Shown: positions 1 to 9,002, counted from the first letter of the stretch. The stretch: DNA of 64,000 nucleotides from Bacteroidia bacterium (GCA_030428865.1 JAUIEK010000003.1:310001-374000), one strand, 5' to 3'. Notes: a model not told the origin generated them from the sequence alone. Numbers and translations are program-made.

Positions 1-321
1 ACGAGTTAAAGAGTTTTTATCAATTCCTTCTTCTTTTAGTTTTGCAACTACTTTTGCTTCTGTAGCTATTGAGGCATGATCCATTCCAGGAACCCAACAT
101 GCATTTTTACCCAATAACCGAGCGCGTCTTATCAATACATCTTGGATAGTATTATTCAACATATGCCCCATATGTAAAACACCTGTAACATTTGGTGGCG
201 GAATCACAATCGTATAAGGCTCTCTATCATCTACTTCTGAATGAAAATAGTTATGCTTCGTCCAGTAATCGTACCATTTATCTTCTACTAAGCTAGCATT
301 GTATTTAGATGGAATATTCAT
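1..321 (-). CDS. valS: Valine--tRNA ligase, N-terminal part (cut by window edge)
   Basis: Only the first 107 codons are inside the window, read from ATG at 321 down to base 1 without a stop. The translation begins [20 protein letters not shown] and contains [14 protein letters not shown], the class I aminoacyl-tRNA synthetase HIGH-type signature as found in ValRS (PPPNVTG followed by HMGH), then a conserved [13 protein letters not shown] segment. The enzyme charges tRNA-Val in the cytoplasm. The KMSKS loop, editing domain and anticodon domain lie outside the window. A TACTTTTG promoter element lies about 32 bp upstream of the start. Confidence 0.96.
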   Translation of the reverse strand, partial: MNIPSKYNASLVEDKWYDYWTKHNYFHSEVDDREPYTIVIPPPNVTGVLHMGHMLNNTIQDVLIRRARLLGKNACWVPGMDHASIATEAKVVAKLKEEGIDKNSLTR

Positions 322-352
322 GAATTTTGGAATAATTTTTGTGTACAGCCTA

Positions 353-360
353 CAAAAGTA
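353..360 (-). promoter_or_regulatory. Promoter -7 element for valS
   Basis: On the minus strand this reads TACTTTTG, matching the Bacteroidota consensus TAnnTTTG. The predicted transcript would start near 346, leaving a leader of about 25 nt before the valS ATG. No clear -33 TTTG was found at the right spacing. Confidence 0.5.
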
Positions 361-443
361 CAACTATCTAAAAGAATTAAAAGTTTACTGTCTTTTTTTT
401 GAGCAGATTTGTTGTACATTTACAATTAACTAAAAAAGTTACC

Positions 444-854
444 ATGAAGCAGATTTTATTCGTTTTTTTATTTGTCTTAGTAAGTACTCAATCTTTTGGC
501 CAAAACGAACCTAGGTTTCAATTTGAATCGGAAACTATTGACTATGGTAAAATAACTCAAGGAGCTAATGGTGTTAGAGTATTTTCATTTACTAATACTG
601 GAAAATCTCCTTTAATTATTTCTAAAATAGTTGCTTCTTGTGGATGTACTGTTCCAAAAAAACCAAATGATCCTATCATGCCTGGAAAAAAGGGTTCTAT
701 TGAAGTTTCTTATGATACAAAAAGAGTAGGAGGTTTCTCTAAGGCTATTACTATTTTCTCAAATGCTAAAACTGCTAGAAAGGTTATTACAATTAAAGGG
801 CATGTAGAAAAAATTTCTATGACAAAGGGTAAAAATATACTTTCTGAAAACTAA
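444..854 (+). CDS. DUF1573 domain secreted protein
   Basis: A 136-aa protein. ATG 444 is chosen because it starts a clean signal peptide (MKQILFVFLFVLVSTQSFGQ); an upstream TTG at 399 would put charged and polar residues before it. The mature part has the DUF1573 layout: YDFG-like start (IDYGKI), FSFTNTGKSPLIISKIVASCGCT with the family's CGC, then PGKKGSIEVSYDTKRVGGFSKAITIFSN. The fold is predicted immunoglobulin-like and the protein is probably periplasmic or cell-surface. Its molecular role is not established. It converges on the next gene with a 4-bp overlap of 3' ends. Confidence 0.85.
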   Translation: MKQILFVFLFVLVSTQSFGQNEPRFQFESETIDYGKITQGANGVRVFSFTNTGKSPLIISKIVASCGCTVPKKPNDPIMPGKKGSIEVSYDTKRVGGFSKAITIFSNAKTARKVITIKGHVEKISMTKGKNILSEN

Positions 855-2203
855 ATTTTTTTCTTTAAACGAAAAACTGCTTTTACTTCTTTTTCATTAC
901 GTTTTAATCTTAACGATATTTTCTTTTTGTCTTTAGAATGTAAAAGGCTGTTAATGTCTTTCAATTTAAAATCGTAACCCATTTTACTATTTATTGAAAT
1001 AATGAGATCACCTTCTTTAACTCCAGCCATATCTGCGGGTGAGCCTTTTACAATTCTACCAACATGATAAACGGGTTTAAAAACGTATTTATAGTTCTTC
1101 ACTAAAGATATTGCGTTATTTGGATTTTCATTTCTTACCGTGTTGTTATATACTTTTATTTCGCTTTTATCTATTTCTTTCACCAATGTTTTGCTATGGT
1201 ACTCTACATACATTCCGCTCATGTTATAATTAAAATCAGAAGTAAAAGAGCCATTTTTTCTTAGCGTCAACTTATTTTCTCTATAATCTAACCACACTTT
1301 AAATCGTTTTAAAATATTCCCTCCTAAACTACCATTTCTTTCTCCGTAGGTTCTTGCTGATTTTGTAGTAAGTGTATCTAAATATGATACTGTTGGAGAC
1401 TTGATACTAAATTTTCCTAGTTTAAATTTTGCTAAACGACTTCTTTTTCCAAAAATAGCTCCGCTTAAACCTTCTCCTAATAAATCATCAAAATATAAAT
1501 TTGGCGGTTTTATCTCTTTATCAGAATCTTCAAATAACCACAATGCATCACTTCCTCCTGAATCAATAAGTAATTTTACGTCGATCAACTCTTCATCTTC
1601 ACTAAGTTTTACTTTTGCATCAATAAAAGGTTTGTTCTCTACAAGAGAAATAGGAAATGTCTGACATTTTCTACATTTTTTTAGATCAAACTTTTCAGGA
1701 TTATAAAACACTAATTTTTTCTTTCTGTAGTTAATGTACAAAACAACATCTTTCAATAAGCTATAACCTATAATTCCATGAATAGTAACTCCCATTTGGG
1801 CAGACAAATTAAACTTATCTCCTAGTATTACAAATAAATCTTCATTTAAACTCTTTAGATTTTTAATACTAAAAGTATTGTTTCTAGATCTAAGAGCGTT
1901 TATAGGATCCCCTTTCCCTAATCCTCTTAAAATTACCCTATCTATATTACTTAACTCAAGACTATCAGCTTTATAAAGGCTAAATAAGATATTTTTATTA
2001 ACGCCTGTATCTAAAATAAAATGAAGTTCTTTATCATTGATTGATAGTGGAAAAACAATTAAGTTATTAATAAGCTTAAAGTTTACTTCTACTTTTTCAT
2101 CATTTTCCCCATAAAATTGAAACCCTGTATTTGAATATATAAACTGAGAAAAGAAAAAGAAAGAAACCAAGAACGTATATGTTAACGTTTTAATTTTTAC
2201 CAT
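851..2203 (-). CDS. Retropepsin-like aspartyl protease with PDZ domain
   Basis: A 450-aa secreted protein with a signal peptide (about residues 1-24). It contains two aspartyl-protease-like half sites, FILDTG at residues 63-67 and LLIDSGG at 211-217, the arrangement expected of a two-lobed pepsin-like fold. A PDZ domain follows at about 365-445 (GRIVKGSPADMAGVKEGDLI). This architecture is common in Bacteroidota as 'aspartyl protease family protein / PDZ'. It probably acts in the periplasm or outer membrane on unknown substrates. The second site is DSG rather than DTG, which is tolerated in aspartic proteases. It appears monocistronic. Confidence 0.85.
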   Translation of the reverse strand: MVKIKTLTYTFLVSFFFFSQFIYSNTGFQFYGENDEKVEVNFKLINNLIVFPLSINDKELHFILDTGVNKNILFSLYKADSLELSNIDRVILRGLGKGDPINALRSRNNTFSIKNLKSLNEDLFVILGDKFNLSAQMGVTIHGIIGYSLLKDVVLYINYRKKKLVFYNPEKFDLKKCRKCQTFPISLVENKPFIDAKVKLSEDEELIDVKLLIDSGGSDALWLFEDSDKEIKPPNLYFDDLLGEGLSGAIFGKRSRLAKFKLGKFSIKSPTVSYLDTLTTKSARTYGERNGSLGGNILKRFKVWLDYRENKLTLRKNGSFTSDFNYNMSGMYVEYHSKTLVKEIDKSEIKVYNNTVRNENPNNAISLVKNYKYVFKPVYHVGRIVKGSPADMAGVKEGDLIISINSKMGYDFKLKDINSLLHSKDKKKISLRLKRNEKEVKAVFRLKKKI

Positions 2204-2310
2204 ACTTAAATATAAGAAATTGACTAAAGAATTAATATTTTTTTAGCATAATTTTAACCATTTTGAAACACAAATTTTAATCAGCAAATTATTTAAATTG
2301 ACAGAGATTT

Positions 2311-2322
2311 TTTGCACCTTTG
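2311..2322 (+). promoter_or_regulatory. Probable promoter -7 region for the aminotransferase-murB pair
   Basis: The sequence TTTGCACCTTTG contains CACCTTTG, a one-mismatch match to TAnnTTTG. Transcription from here would begin near 2329. That supports ATG 2348 and argues against the TTG at 2336 as the gene start. Confidence 0.35.
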
Positions 2323-2347
2323 CTAGCACATCAAATTGATAATTATC

Positions 2348-3538
2348 ATGCCTAGTATCTCTAAAAAAGGAGCTTTAATGCCAGAATCTCCAATTAGAAA
2401 ATTAGTTCCTTATGCAGAAGCTGCTAAAAAGAGTGGTAAAACGGTTTATCACTTAAATATTGGTCAACCAGATATAAAATCTCCCGTTGTGGCTATGGAT
2501 GCCGTTATGGTTCATTCACTAAAAACACTAGCCTATACTCAATCTGAAGGCTCATTAGAATACCGAACCAAAATAGCTAACTATTACCATCAAAATGATA
2601 TTTACGTTGATCCTTCTGAAATTATTGTTACTACAGGCGGTAGTGAAGCATTGTATTTTGCATTTGGCTCTATTATGGATGTTGATGATGAAATAATTAT
2701 TCCAGAACCTTTCTATGCTAACTATAATGGTTTTTCAACGGCTTCTGGAGTAAATGTAGTTCCTGTTATTTCTAGTATTGATGATAATTTTGCCCTTCCT
2801 CCTATAGAAGAGTTTGAAAAGCTTATTACACCAAAAACAAAGGCAATTCTGATTTGTAATCCAGGAAATCCAACAGGTTATTTGTACAGCAAAGAAGAAC
2901 TACTAAAATTAAAAGAGCTAATTCTGAAACATGACTTATTCTTAATTGCTGATGAGGTTTACAGAGAATTTGTATATGACGGAAATGTGCATCATTCTGT
3001 TTTGTCAATTGACGGTATTGAACAAAATACAATTATGATTGACTCAGTATCTAAACGCTACAGTATGTGTGGAGCTAGAATTGGCTGCTTGGTAACGAAA
3101 AACAAAGAAGTTATACAAACAGCTTTGAAGTTTGCTCAAGCCAGGTTGAGTCCGCCTACATTTGCACAAATTGCATCAGAAGCAGCTTTGAGAACTCCTC
3201 AATCTTATTTTGACGAGGTTAAGGAAGAGTACCTAAAAAGAAGAAACCTGCTAATAACTGAGTTACAAAAAATTGAAGGAGTTAAAGTAGCAACACCTAA
3301 AGGAGCTTTTTATTGCATTGTAGAGCTTCCTGTAGAAGATACGGATGATTTTGCTAAGTGGTTATTAGAATCTTTTGAAATTGATAATGAAACTGTTATG
3401 GTTGCTCCTGCAGCTGGATTTTACTCTACACCTGGAAGCGGAAAAAAAGAAGTCCGAATTGCTTACGTAATACAGCAAGAAGGTTTAAAAAAGGCTGTTA
3501 ACATTATAAAAGAAGGGTTAAAAGTTTATAACGGTTAA
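2348..3538 (+). CDS. PLP-dependent class I/II aminotransferase
   Basis: A 396-aa enzyme of fold type I. The family signatures are visible: TTGGSEALYFAF in the cofactor phosphate region, CNPGNPTG at about 170-177, IADEVYREFVYDG with the pyridine-N aspartate, and SVSKRYSMCGARIG with the Schiff-base lysine near residue 236. Cytosolic; likely an aspartate/aromatic or broad-range amino-acid transaminase. The substrate cannot be told from sequence. ATG 2348 is preferred to a TTG at 2336 because family members begin close to MPxxSxKGxxMPxSPIRKL. The stop is followed immediately by the murB start, so the two are probably co-transcribed. Confidence 0.9.
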   Translation: MPSISKKGALMPESPIRKLVPYAEAAKKSGKTVYHLNIGQPDIKSPVVAMDAVMVHSLKTLAYTQSEGSLEYRTKIANYYHQNDIYVDPSEIIVTTGGSEALYFAFGSIMDVDDEIIIPEPFYANYNGFSTASGVNVVPVISSIDDNFALPPIEEFEKLITPKTKAILICNPGNPTGYLYSKEELLKLKELILKHDLFLIADEVYREFVYDGNVHHSVLSIDGIEQNTIMIDSVSKRYSMCGARIGCLVTKNKEVIQTALKFAQARLSPPTFAQIASEAALRTPQSYFDEVKEEYLKRRNLLITELQKIEGVKVATPKGAFYCIVELPVEDTDDFAKWLLESFEIDNETVMVAPAAGFYSTPGSGKKEVRIAYVIQQEGLKKAVNIIKEGLKVYNG

Positions 3539-4546
3539 TTGCAAATTCAAGAAAACATATCGTTAAAAAACTACAATACATTTAATGTTGATGTAACTGC
3601 TAAGCGTTTTGTGTCCATCACTTCTTATTCAGAACTCGAAGCGTTAATAAAGCAAGAATCTAACTTTTTTGTACTAAGTGGTGGTAGCAATATTCTTTTT
3701 ACAAAAGACTTAAACTGTCTAGTTGTTCATATTAACATCAAAGGAATTACCATTGTAAAAGAAACTGATTCTTCTATCGAAGTTAAAGTAAATGCAGGAG
3801 AAAACTGGCATGAATTTGTTTTGTGGTGTTTACAAAACGATTATGGAGGATTAGAAAACCTATCTCTAATTCCAGGAAATGTTGGCACTTCTCCTATTCA
3901 AAATATTGGAGCGTACGGTGTAGAAGTTAAAGATCGAATTACCCAAGTAGAAACAATTGAAATTAGCTCTGGTAAAAAAGTGATGTTATTAAATGAAGAA
4001 TGTCAATTTGGCTATAGAAACTCTATATTTAAACATCAACTAAAAGGAAAAAACATCGTTACGGCAGTTTCTTTTTTACTCACCAAAAAAAACCACAAAC
4101 TCAATACTTCTTACGGAGCTATTGAAGCAAAACTTTCAGAAATGGGTGTTGCAAATCCCACTGTTCAAACTATTTCTGAAGCTGTAGTTGCCATTAGAAG
4201 TTCTAAGTTACCCGATCCCAACAAAATTGGAAATGGTGGCAGCTTTTTTAAAAATCCAATTGTTAAGCAAACTTCCCTCTTACAATTACAAAAAAAATAT
4301 CCTGATATTCCTCATTATACTATTTCAGAAAAAGAAGTAAAGATTCCTGCAGGTTGGTTGATTGAGAAAGCTGGATTTAAAGGAAAAAAAATTGGCGATG
4401 CAGGCGTTCATAAAAATCAGGCATTGGTATTAGTTAATTATGGAAACGCTACAGGTAGCGACATCTATAATCTTGCTTGCCAGATTCAAAATCACATTCA
4501 GTCTCAATTTGGAATTCTTTTAGAAATGGAAGTAAACATTGTGTAA
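3539..4546 (+). CDS. murB: UDP-N-acetylmuramate dehydrogenase MurB
   Basis: A 335-aa flavoenzyme reducing UDP-GlcNAc-enolpyruvate to UDP-MurNAc in peptidoglycan precursor synthesis. The FAD-binding PCMH segment has LSGGSNILF (about 47-55) and the family block NLSLIPGNVGTSPIQNIGAYGVEV, then FGYRNSIFK. The C-terminal MurB domain has the short-type core GSFFKNP with the catalytic serine and a late AGWLIEKAGFKGK. Translation begins at a TTG that abuts the aminotransferase stop (TAATTG). The reading MQIQENISLKNYNTFNV is the normal MurB N-terminus, so I trust the rare start. Confidence 0.95.
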   Translation: MQIQENISLKNYNTFNVDVTAKRFVSITSYSELEALIKQESNFFVLSGGSNILFTKDLNCLVVHINIKGITIVKETDSSIEVKVNAGENWHEFVLWCLQNDYGGLENLSLIPGNVGTSPIQNIGAYGVEVKDRITQVETIEISSGKKVMLLNEECQFGYRNSIFKHQLKGKNIVTAVSFLLTKKNHKLNTSYGAIEAKLSEMGVANPTVQTISEAVVAIRSSKLPDPNKIGNGGSFFKNPIVKQTSLLQLQKKYPDIPHYTISEKEVKIPAGWLIEKAGFKGKKIGDAGVHKNQALVLVNYGNATGSDIYNLACQIQNHIQSQFGILLEMEVNIV

Positions 4547-4609
4547 CTTTCAAAGTTAATATCTACTAAATCCGCTTTTAACTTGTGATGCTCTCAGTTA
4601 TAGAATTAT

Positions 4610-4617
4610 TACCTTTG
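4610..4617 (+). promoter_or_regulatory. Promoter -7 element upstream of the 67-aa membrane protein
   Basis: TACCTTTG matches TAnnTTTG exactly. It lies 20 bp before ATG 4638, and the first possible promoter of the gene cluster that follows starts here. A TTG at 4583-4585 is somewhat too far upstream (24 nt) to be a confident -33 element. Confidence 0.5.
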
Positions 4618-4637
4618 TAGTTTAAAGACAAGTAACT

Positions 4638-4841
4638 ATGAAGTTGGTATTAATATCTATTGGTTTATTAGCTTTAGGAATTGCAGGAATTGCTATAAAA
4701 ATATGGGCAAAAAAAGATGGTGAATTTGCTGGCACTTGTGCTAGTCAGAATCCCATGTTGAATCAAAGTGGAGAAGCCTGTGGTTTTTGTGGTAAAACAC
4801 CAGATCAATTCGATACTTGTTCAGAACCCGCTCATAAATAA
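4638..4841 (+). CDS. Small membrane protein with four cysteines
   Basis: A 67-aa protein with one N-terminal transmembrane helix or uncleaved signal (about residues 3-22) and a polar tail carrying C34, C48, C51 and C61, including the motif ACGFCGKTPDQFDTC. The CxxC plus two outer cysteines could bind a metal or form disulfides, but nothing proves either. I recall similar short 'membrane or secreted' proteins in Flavobacteriia, with no assigned function. It is the first gene of a tight plus-strand cluster, 8 bp ahead of the glycosyltransferase. Confidence 0.7.
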   Translation: MKLVLISIGLLALGIAGIAIKIWAKKDGEFAGTCASQNPMLNQSGEACGFCGKTPDQFDTCSEPAHK

Positions 4842-4849
4842 ATCAACTA

Positions 4850-5950
4850 GTGACTACAGTAATTCTGTATTCTTTTGTAACCGTAGCTTTTATTCAGATT
4901 GCGTATTATCTCTATTTTGCCAGGTTCTCTTTTGCTAAGCGGAATAATATTGCAAAAAATTCTCCTCCTGTTTCAGTAATTGTTTACATTAAAAATGACG
5001 CTGAAAGTCTTAAAAAAAATCTCCCTTCACTCCTACAACAAACGGATTCTCAATTTGAAATAGTTCTAATTGATGATGCTTCTTATGATGATACTCATAA
5101 CATTATGGAAGATTTTAAAAAGAAACATTCAAACATCAAGCTTGTTTCTGTTAAAAACAATGAGAATTTTTGGGGAAACAAAAAATATGCTTTAACACTA
5201 GGGATAAAAGCGGCAACACACGAGAACTTGTTATTTATAGATGTAAACTGTAAGCCTATTTCTAATAATTGGATATTATCTATGGCTTCGCAATTTTCTA
5301 CCGAAAAAACCATTGTCTTAGGGTATCAGAAATACACTTCTCAATCCCAATCATTTACTAATTTACTGGTTCGTTACGATGTACTTACTACTGCCATTCG
5401 TTGTTTTAGTCTCTCTTTATTGTCTAAACCCTACGCGACTATTGGTAAGAATTTAGCATACACAAAATCTGATTTTTTTAGAGTAAAAGGTTTTATTAAT
5501 CATATACAACTTCCGTTTGGAGAGAGTAATTTTCTCATACAAGAAGCAGGTTGTAAAAACAATACTGCTATTTGCTATCATCCTGATGGTTTTACGGTTT
5601 GTGAAAGTCCAAAAAACATAAAAACCTGGTTTCACAAAAAAAGAAAATGGTTTTCTTTAGTGAAGAATTACAAAAAACGTCACAAAATTTTTCTCGGAAT
5701 CTATTTTATCTCTAAACTCATTTTTTGGGCTCTTCTTCCCGCAGCCTTTTTACTCTTACCTATAAATTGGGTATTTGCAACTTGTTTTTCGTACTTACTA
5801 GTTTCTTATATCGTAATAGGGTTCTCAGCCAAAAAGCTAAAAGAAATGCGGGTTCTACCGTTTCTTCTTTTTTTAGATCTATTTTTAGTTCTCTGCCAAT
5901 TTGCTATATTTAGTGCTAATTTGATTCAGAAACCCGCACATTGGAAGTAA
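4850..5950 (+). CDS. Family 2 glycosyltransferase, membrane-anchored
   Basis: A 366-aa GT-A type glycosyltransferase. A transmembrane helix lies at about 1-20, followed by the GT2 domain: VSVIVYIKNDAESLKKNLPS, then EIVLIDDASYDDT (nucleotide-binding DDAS) and LLFIDVNCKP in the DxD position. Two to three hydrophobic helices lie at about 280-355. It probably transfers a sugar from a nucleotide donor to a cell-envelope acceptor, but the acceptor is unknown. The start is GTG 4850, 8 bp after the preceding stop. Its 3' end overlaps the sigma-factor start by 10 bp, which suggests translational coupling. Confidence 0.85.
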   Translation: MTTVILYSFVTVAFIQIAYYLYFARFSFAKRNNIAKNSPPVSVIVYIKNDAESLKKNLPSLLQQTDSQFEIVLIDDASYDDTHNIMEDFKKKHSNIKLVSVKNNENFWGNKKYALTLGIKAATHENLLFIDVNCKPISNNWILSMASQFSTEKTIVLGYQKYTSQSQSFTNLLVRYDVLTTAIRCFSLSLLSKPYATIGKNLAYTKSDFFRVKGFINHIQLPFGESNFLIQEAGCKNNTAICYHPDGFTVCESPKNIKTWFHKKRKWFSLVKNYKKRHKIFLGIYFISKLIFWALLPAAFLLLPINWVFATCFSYLLVSYIVIGFSAKKLKEMRVLPFLLFLDLFLVLCQFAIFSANLIQKPAHWK

Positions 5951-6504
5951 GCGAAGAAAAGCTTCTTGAATATATCAACAAAGCAAAGCAAGGAAACCAA
6001 ACTGCTTTTAGTTTTTTATTAGATCATTATTGGTCTGATGTGTATAACTACCAATTAAAAAGAATTCAAAGCGATAATGATGCAGAGGATATTACTATTC
6101 GGTCTTTTTCTAGAGCGTTTGATAAGATCCACACTTTTGATAGTCAATTTAAGTTTAAAACATGGCTAATAACTATTTCTAAAAATATTCATATTGATTT
6201 GCTTCGCAAGAGTAAGTCGAATGTTCAGTTGGAAACAACAGATAATCAAGAAAACGAAGCATATAGCATTGCAGATGATACACCAAGCCCTGAAGATAAA
6301 ATTATAACAGAGCAAAATTTAGCATCATTGTTATTAGACATAAAAAAACTCAAACCCAAATATCAAGAAGTAATTCAACTACGTTATTTTCAAGAGTTAA
6401 GCTATAAAGAAATTGCGCATCAAATAAATGAACCTATAAACAATGTAAAGGTTAAATTACTGAGAGCTAAAAAGTTGCTTGCAGAGATTATTAGCAGACA
6501 ATAA
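5941..6504 (+). CDS. RNA polymerase sigma-70 factor, ECF type
   Basis: A 187-aa sigma factor. Region 2 is at about 20-95 (DAEDITIRSFSRAFDKI, then FKTWLITISKNIHIDLLRK). Region 4 is at about 125-185 with LKPKYQEVIQLRYFQELSYKEIA and a recognition-helix HTH (PINNVKVKLLRAKKLL). It would direct RNA polymerase to a small regulon. The start is TTG 5941 inside the glycosyltransferase 3' end; the read MEVSEEKLLEYINKAKQGN is a normal ECF N-terminus. No anti-sigma gene is adjacent, so control of its activity is not visible here. Confidence 0.9.
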   Translation: MEVSEEKLLEYINKAKQGNQTAFSFLLDHYWSDVYNYQLKRIQSDNDAEDITIRSFSRAFDKIHTFDSQFKFKTWLITISKNIHIDLLRKSKSNVQLETTDNQENEAYSIADDTPSPEDKIITEQNLASLLLDIKKLKPKYQEVIQLRYFQELSYKEIAHQINEPINNVKVKLLRAKKLLAEIISRQ

Positions 6505-6550
6505 TTTTATTGTGTATCTTTCTGAAATCATAGTAAATACTTTTTTGATT

Positions 6551-7747
6551 ATGAAAAGCATCGTTAAAACTTCATTATTCTTTTTTATTTGCTTCATTAT
6601 TTATTCTTGTAATAGTGCTAGAAAAGCACAAACTTCTTTAAGTTCTGGAAACTATGATAGAGCTATTGATATTTCTGTAAGCAAGTTACGAACCAATAAA
6701 AACAAAAAAAGCAGGCAAGAATACGTACTTCTTTTAGAAGATGCCTTTGCTAAAGCTGTGAAAAAAGATTTAGATAGAATTGATTTCTTAACTACAGATG
6801 ACAACCCAAACAATCTACAAGAAATCTATGAAACCTATCGTTATTTAAAAAATAGGCAAGAAATTATACGCCCGTTACTTCCTTTACGAGTACTCGATCA
6901 AAATAGAGAAGCCAAATTCAGTTTTAAAAATTATAATCAAGAACTGGTTAATTCTAAGAAAAAATTATCTCAATTTCTCTACAACCGATCGCTTACTCTT
7001 TTGTCTTCACAAAATAAATACGACGCCAGAAAAGCACATCAACACCTAACTTATATCAATGGAATAAACCGAGGATATAAAGATATTATTTCATTGATAA
7101 GAGAAGCTCATCATAAAGGAACGGATTATGTATTTATTGAATTGAAAAATAATACAGATCACATAATTCCTAGACGGCTTGAAGATGATTTACTAGATAT
7201 CGACACATATGGATTGGATAATTTCTGGACTGCTTACCACACTAAAAAGCTAACAGATATTGACTACAGTTACTCTGTTCAATTTCTTTTTACTGATATT
7301 GCTATTTCTCCTGAACGAATTATTGAGAAACAATTTATAAAAGAGAAAACCATTGAAGATGGCTATACGTATAAAGTAGATGAAGACGGAAACCGTATAA
7401 AAGATGCTAATGGCAATGACATTAAAATCAAAAAATACAAGGATGTTAGTTGCGAGTTTTATCAATTTATCCAACAAAAAAGCTCATTAATAAAAGGAGA
7501 TGTAATTGTAACCGATAATTACAGTAAACAACCTATTAATTCTTTTCCAATTGTTAGTGAGTTCATTTTTGAGCATTCATATGCAAGGTATAAAGGAGAT
7601 GAGAGAGCTTTAACTAACGATCTTCTAGAATTAACTGATGCTGTTAGAACACCTTTCCCTACAACTCCACAAATGATTTACGATACTGGAGAGGATTTAA
7701 AACAAAAACTAAAAAGTGTTTTAAGAAGACTTAACTTTAATAGATAG
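6551..7747 (+). CDS. Lipoprotein of unknown function
   Basis: A 398-aa protein. ATG 6551 is preferred because it starts a lipoprotein signal (MKSIVKTSLFFFICFIIYSC, lipobox IYSC then NSARKAQT); the longer open frame from 6479 overlaps the sigma gene and lacks a signal. The next part resembles a TPR-like helical stretch (SLSSGNYDRAIDISVSKLRTNKNKK). The rest has no motif I recognise, though an aspartate- and glycine-rich stretch (VDEDGNRIKDANGNDIKIKK) is near residue 280. Probably outer-membrane anchored. It sits between the sigma factor and the transporter in the same run of genes. Confidence 0.75.
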   Translation: MKSIVKTSLFFFICFIIYSCNSARKAQTSLSSGNYDRAIDISVSKLRTNKNKKSRQEYVLLLEDAFAKAVKKDLDRIDFLTTDDNPNNLQEIYETYRYLKNRQEIIRPLLPLRVLDQNREAKFSFKNYNQELVNSKKKLSQFLYNRSLTLLSSQNKYDARKAHQHLTYINGINRGYKDIISLIREAHHKGTDYVFIELKNNTDHIIPRRLEDDLLDIDTYGLDNFWTAYHTKKLTDIDYSYSVQFLFTDIAISPERIIEKQFIKEKTIEDGYTYKVDEDGNRIKDANGNDIKIKKYKDVSCEFYQFIQQKSSLIKGDVIVTDNYSKQPINSFPIVSEFIFEHSYARYKGDERALTNDLLELTDAVRTPFPTTPQMIYDTGEDLKQKLKSVLRRLNFNR

Positions 7748-7757
7748 CATCTCTTCT

Positions 7758-8981
7758 ATGAAGAAAAAGTCCATTTTACGATCTTTAGGTCCTGGTTTGT
7801 TATTTGCCGGAGCTGCAATTGGAGTTTCTCATTTAGTACAATCAACAAAAGCTGGTGCCGATTTTGGTTTTGGTCTTTTATGGGCACTATTATTAGTAAA
7901 TATCTGCAAATATCCTTTTTTTCAGTTTGGTCCTAGGTATGCTGCTGCAACAGGAGAAACTTTGCTAGAAGGCTATCAAAAACTCGGAAAAGGCGTATTG
8001 ATTACATATTACATTCTCAACTTTGCAACTATGTTTACCATACAAGCTGCTGTAACCATTGTAACAGCTGGTTTAGCAGCCAATTTATTCGGTTTTAGTT
8101 CTAGTTTAGTTGCATGGTCTTGTGCGCTTCTTTTTGTTAGCTTACTTATTTTAATTGTTGGTAAGTATAAATTGTTAGACAGGCTTATGAAGTATATCAT
8201 TTTACTTCTTACCATAAGTACACTTCTTGCCGTTATTATCGCTTTTTTTAAGTCAAACACCACTTATGATTTTACACAGATACTTCCTTTAAGAGCAATT
8301 GAAATTACATTTTTAATTGCCTTTTTAGGTTGGATGCCTGCTCCGTTAGATATTTCAATATGGCATTCTATCTGGACTGTAGAAAAAGAAAAAACAACCT
8401 TTCAAAAAGCTTCTGTAAAACAGTCTTTATTTGATTTTAACATAGGGTATGTAGGCACTCTATTTTTAGGTGTTTGCTTTGTGTTATTAGGAGCATTTGT
8501 TTTATACGGAAGTGGCAGAACATTTTCTTCTCAAGGAACTGTGTTTGCCAATCAATTGATTCAATTATACACAAACAACTTAGGTAGATTCTCTTACATA
8601 GTTATTGGCATTGCTGCTTTTACCACCATGTTTAGTACTACTATTACTACTTTAGATGCATCTCCCAGAGCAATGGCATTAAGCACAAAACTACTTTCTA
8701 ACAACAAACTAAAGCTAAATTACTGGTTTTGGATTTTGCTGCTTTCTTTTGGAACGTTCATCATCCTTCAATTTTTTAATGATAATATGGGCTTTTTAGT
8801 AAAAATAGCTACTATTCTATCTTTCTTAACAGCTCCGTTTTATGCTATTGTAAACTTTATCTTAATTACAGGAACGCATACACCAAAAAAATACCAGCCT
8901 AATATCTACTTAAAAATATTGAGTATAATAGGAATTATTTTTTTAGTAGGTTTTAGCAGCTGGTATTTGAGTAGTTTATAA
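7758..8981 (+). CDS. Nramp-like divalent metal transporter, divergent
   Basis: A 407-aa polytopic membrane protein with about 11 helices, beginning SLGPGLLFAGAAIGVSHLVQSTKAGADFGFGLLWALLLVNICKYPFF, the layout of Nramp TM1-TM2. The hallmark metal-site motifs are not the canonical ones: TM1 lacks DPGN (AAIGVSHL instead) and TM6 has WMPAPLDISIWHS where true Nramps have MPHNLYLHS. It is therefore an Nramp-superfamily member whose substrate may differ from Mn/Fe. It starts 10 bp after the preceding lipoprotein and probably belongs to that transcription unit. Confidence 0.8.
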   Translation: MKKKSILRSLGPGLLFAGAAIGVSHLVQSTKAGADFGFGLLWALLLVNICKYPFFQFGPRYAAATGETLLEGYQKLGKGVLITYYILNFATMFTIQAAVTIVTAGLAANLFGFSSSLVAWSCALLFVSLLILIVGKYKLLDRLMKYIILLLTISTLLAVIIAFFKSNTTYDFTQILPLRAIEITFLIAFLGWMPAPLDISIWHSIWTVEKEKTTFQKASVKQSLFDFNIGYVGTLFLGVCFVLLGAFVLYGSGRTFSSQGTVFANQLIQLYTNNLGRFSYIVIGIAAFTTMFSTTITTLDASPRAMALSTKLLSNNKLKLNYWFWILLLSFGTFIILQFFNDNMGFLVKIATILSFLTAPFYAIVNFILITGTHTPKKYQPNIYLKILSIIGIIFLVGFSSWYLSSL

Positions 8982-8994
8982 CTATTTTCCTTTG

Positions 8995-9002
8995 TACCTT
9001 TG
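8995..9002 (+). promoter_or_regulatory. Promoter -7 element for lipA
   Basis: TACCTTTG fits TAnnTTTG and lies 18 bp before the lipA ATG, giving a leader of about 12 nt. No good -33 element is visible at standard spacing. Confidence 0.5.

Noticed and set aside
1401-1664. A plus-strand frame inside the aspartyl-protease gene
   Set aside because: It is antisense to the DSG/PDZ protein and has a serine/phenylalanine composition typical of a shadow frame.
6479-6550. Longer start of the 398-aa lipoprotein gene
   Set aside because: The extra residues overlap the sigma-factor gene and would hide the lipoprotein signal beginning at ATG 6551.
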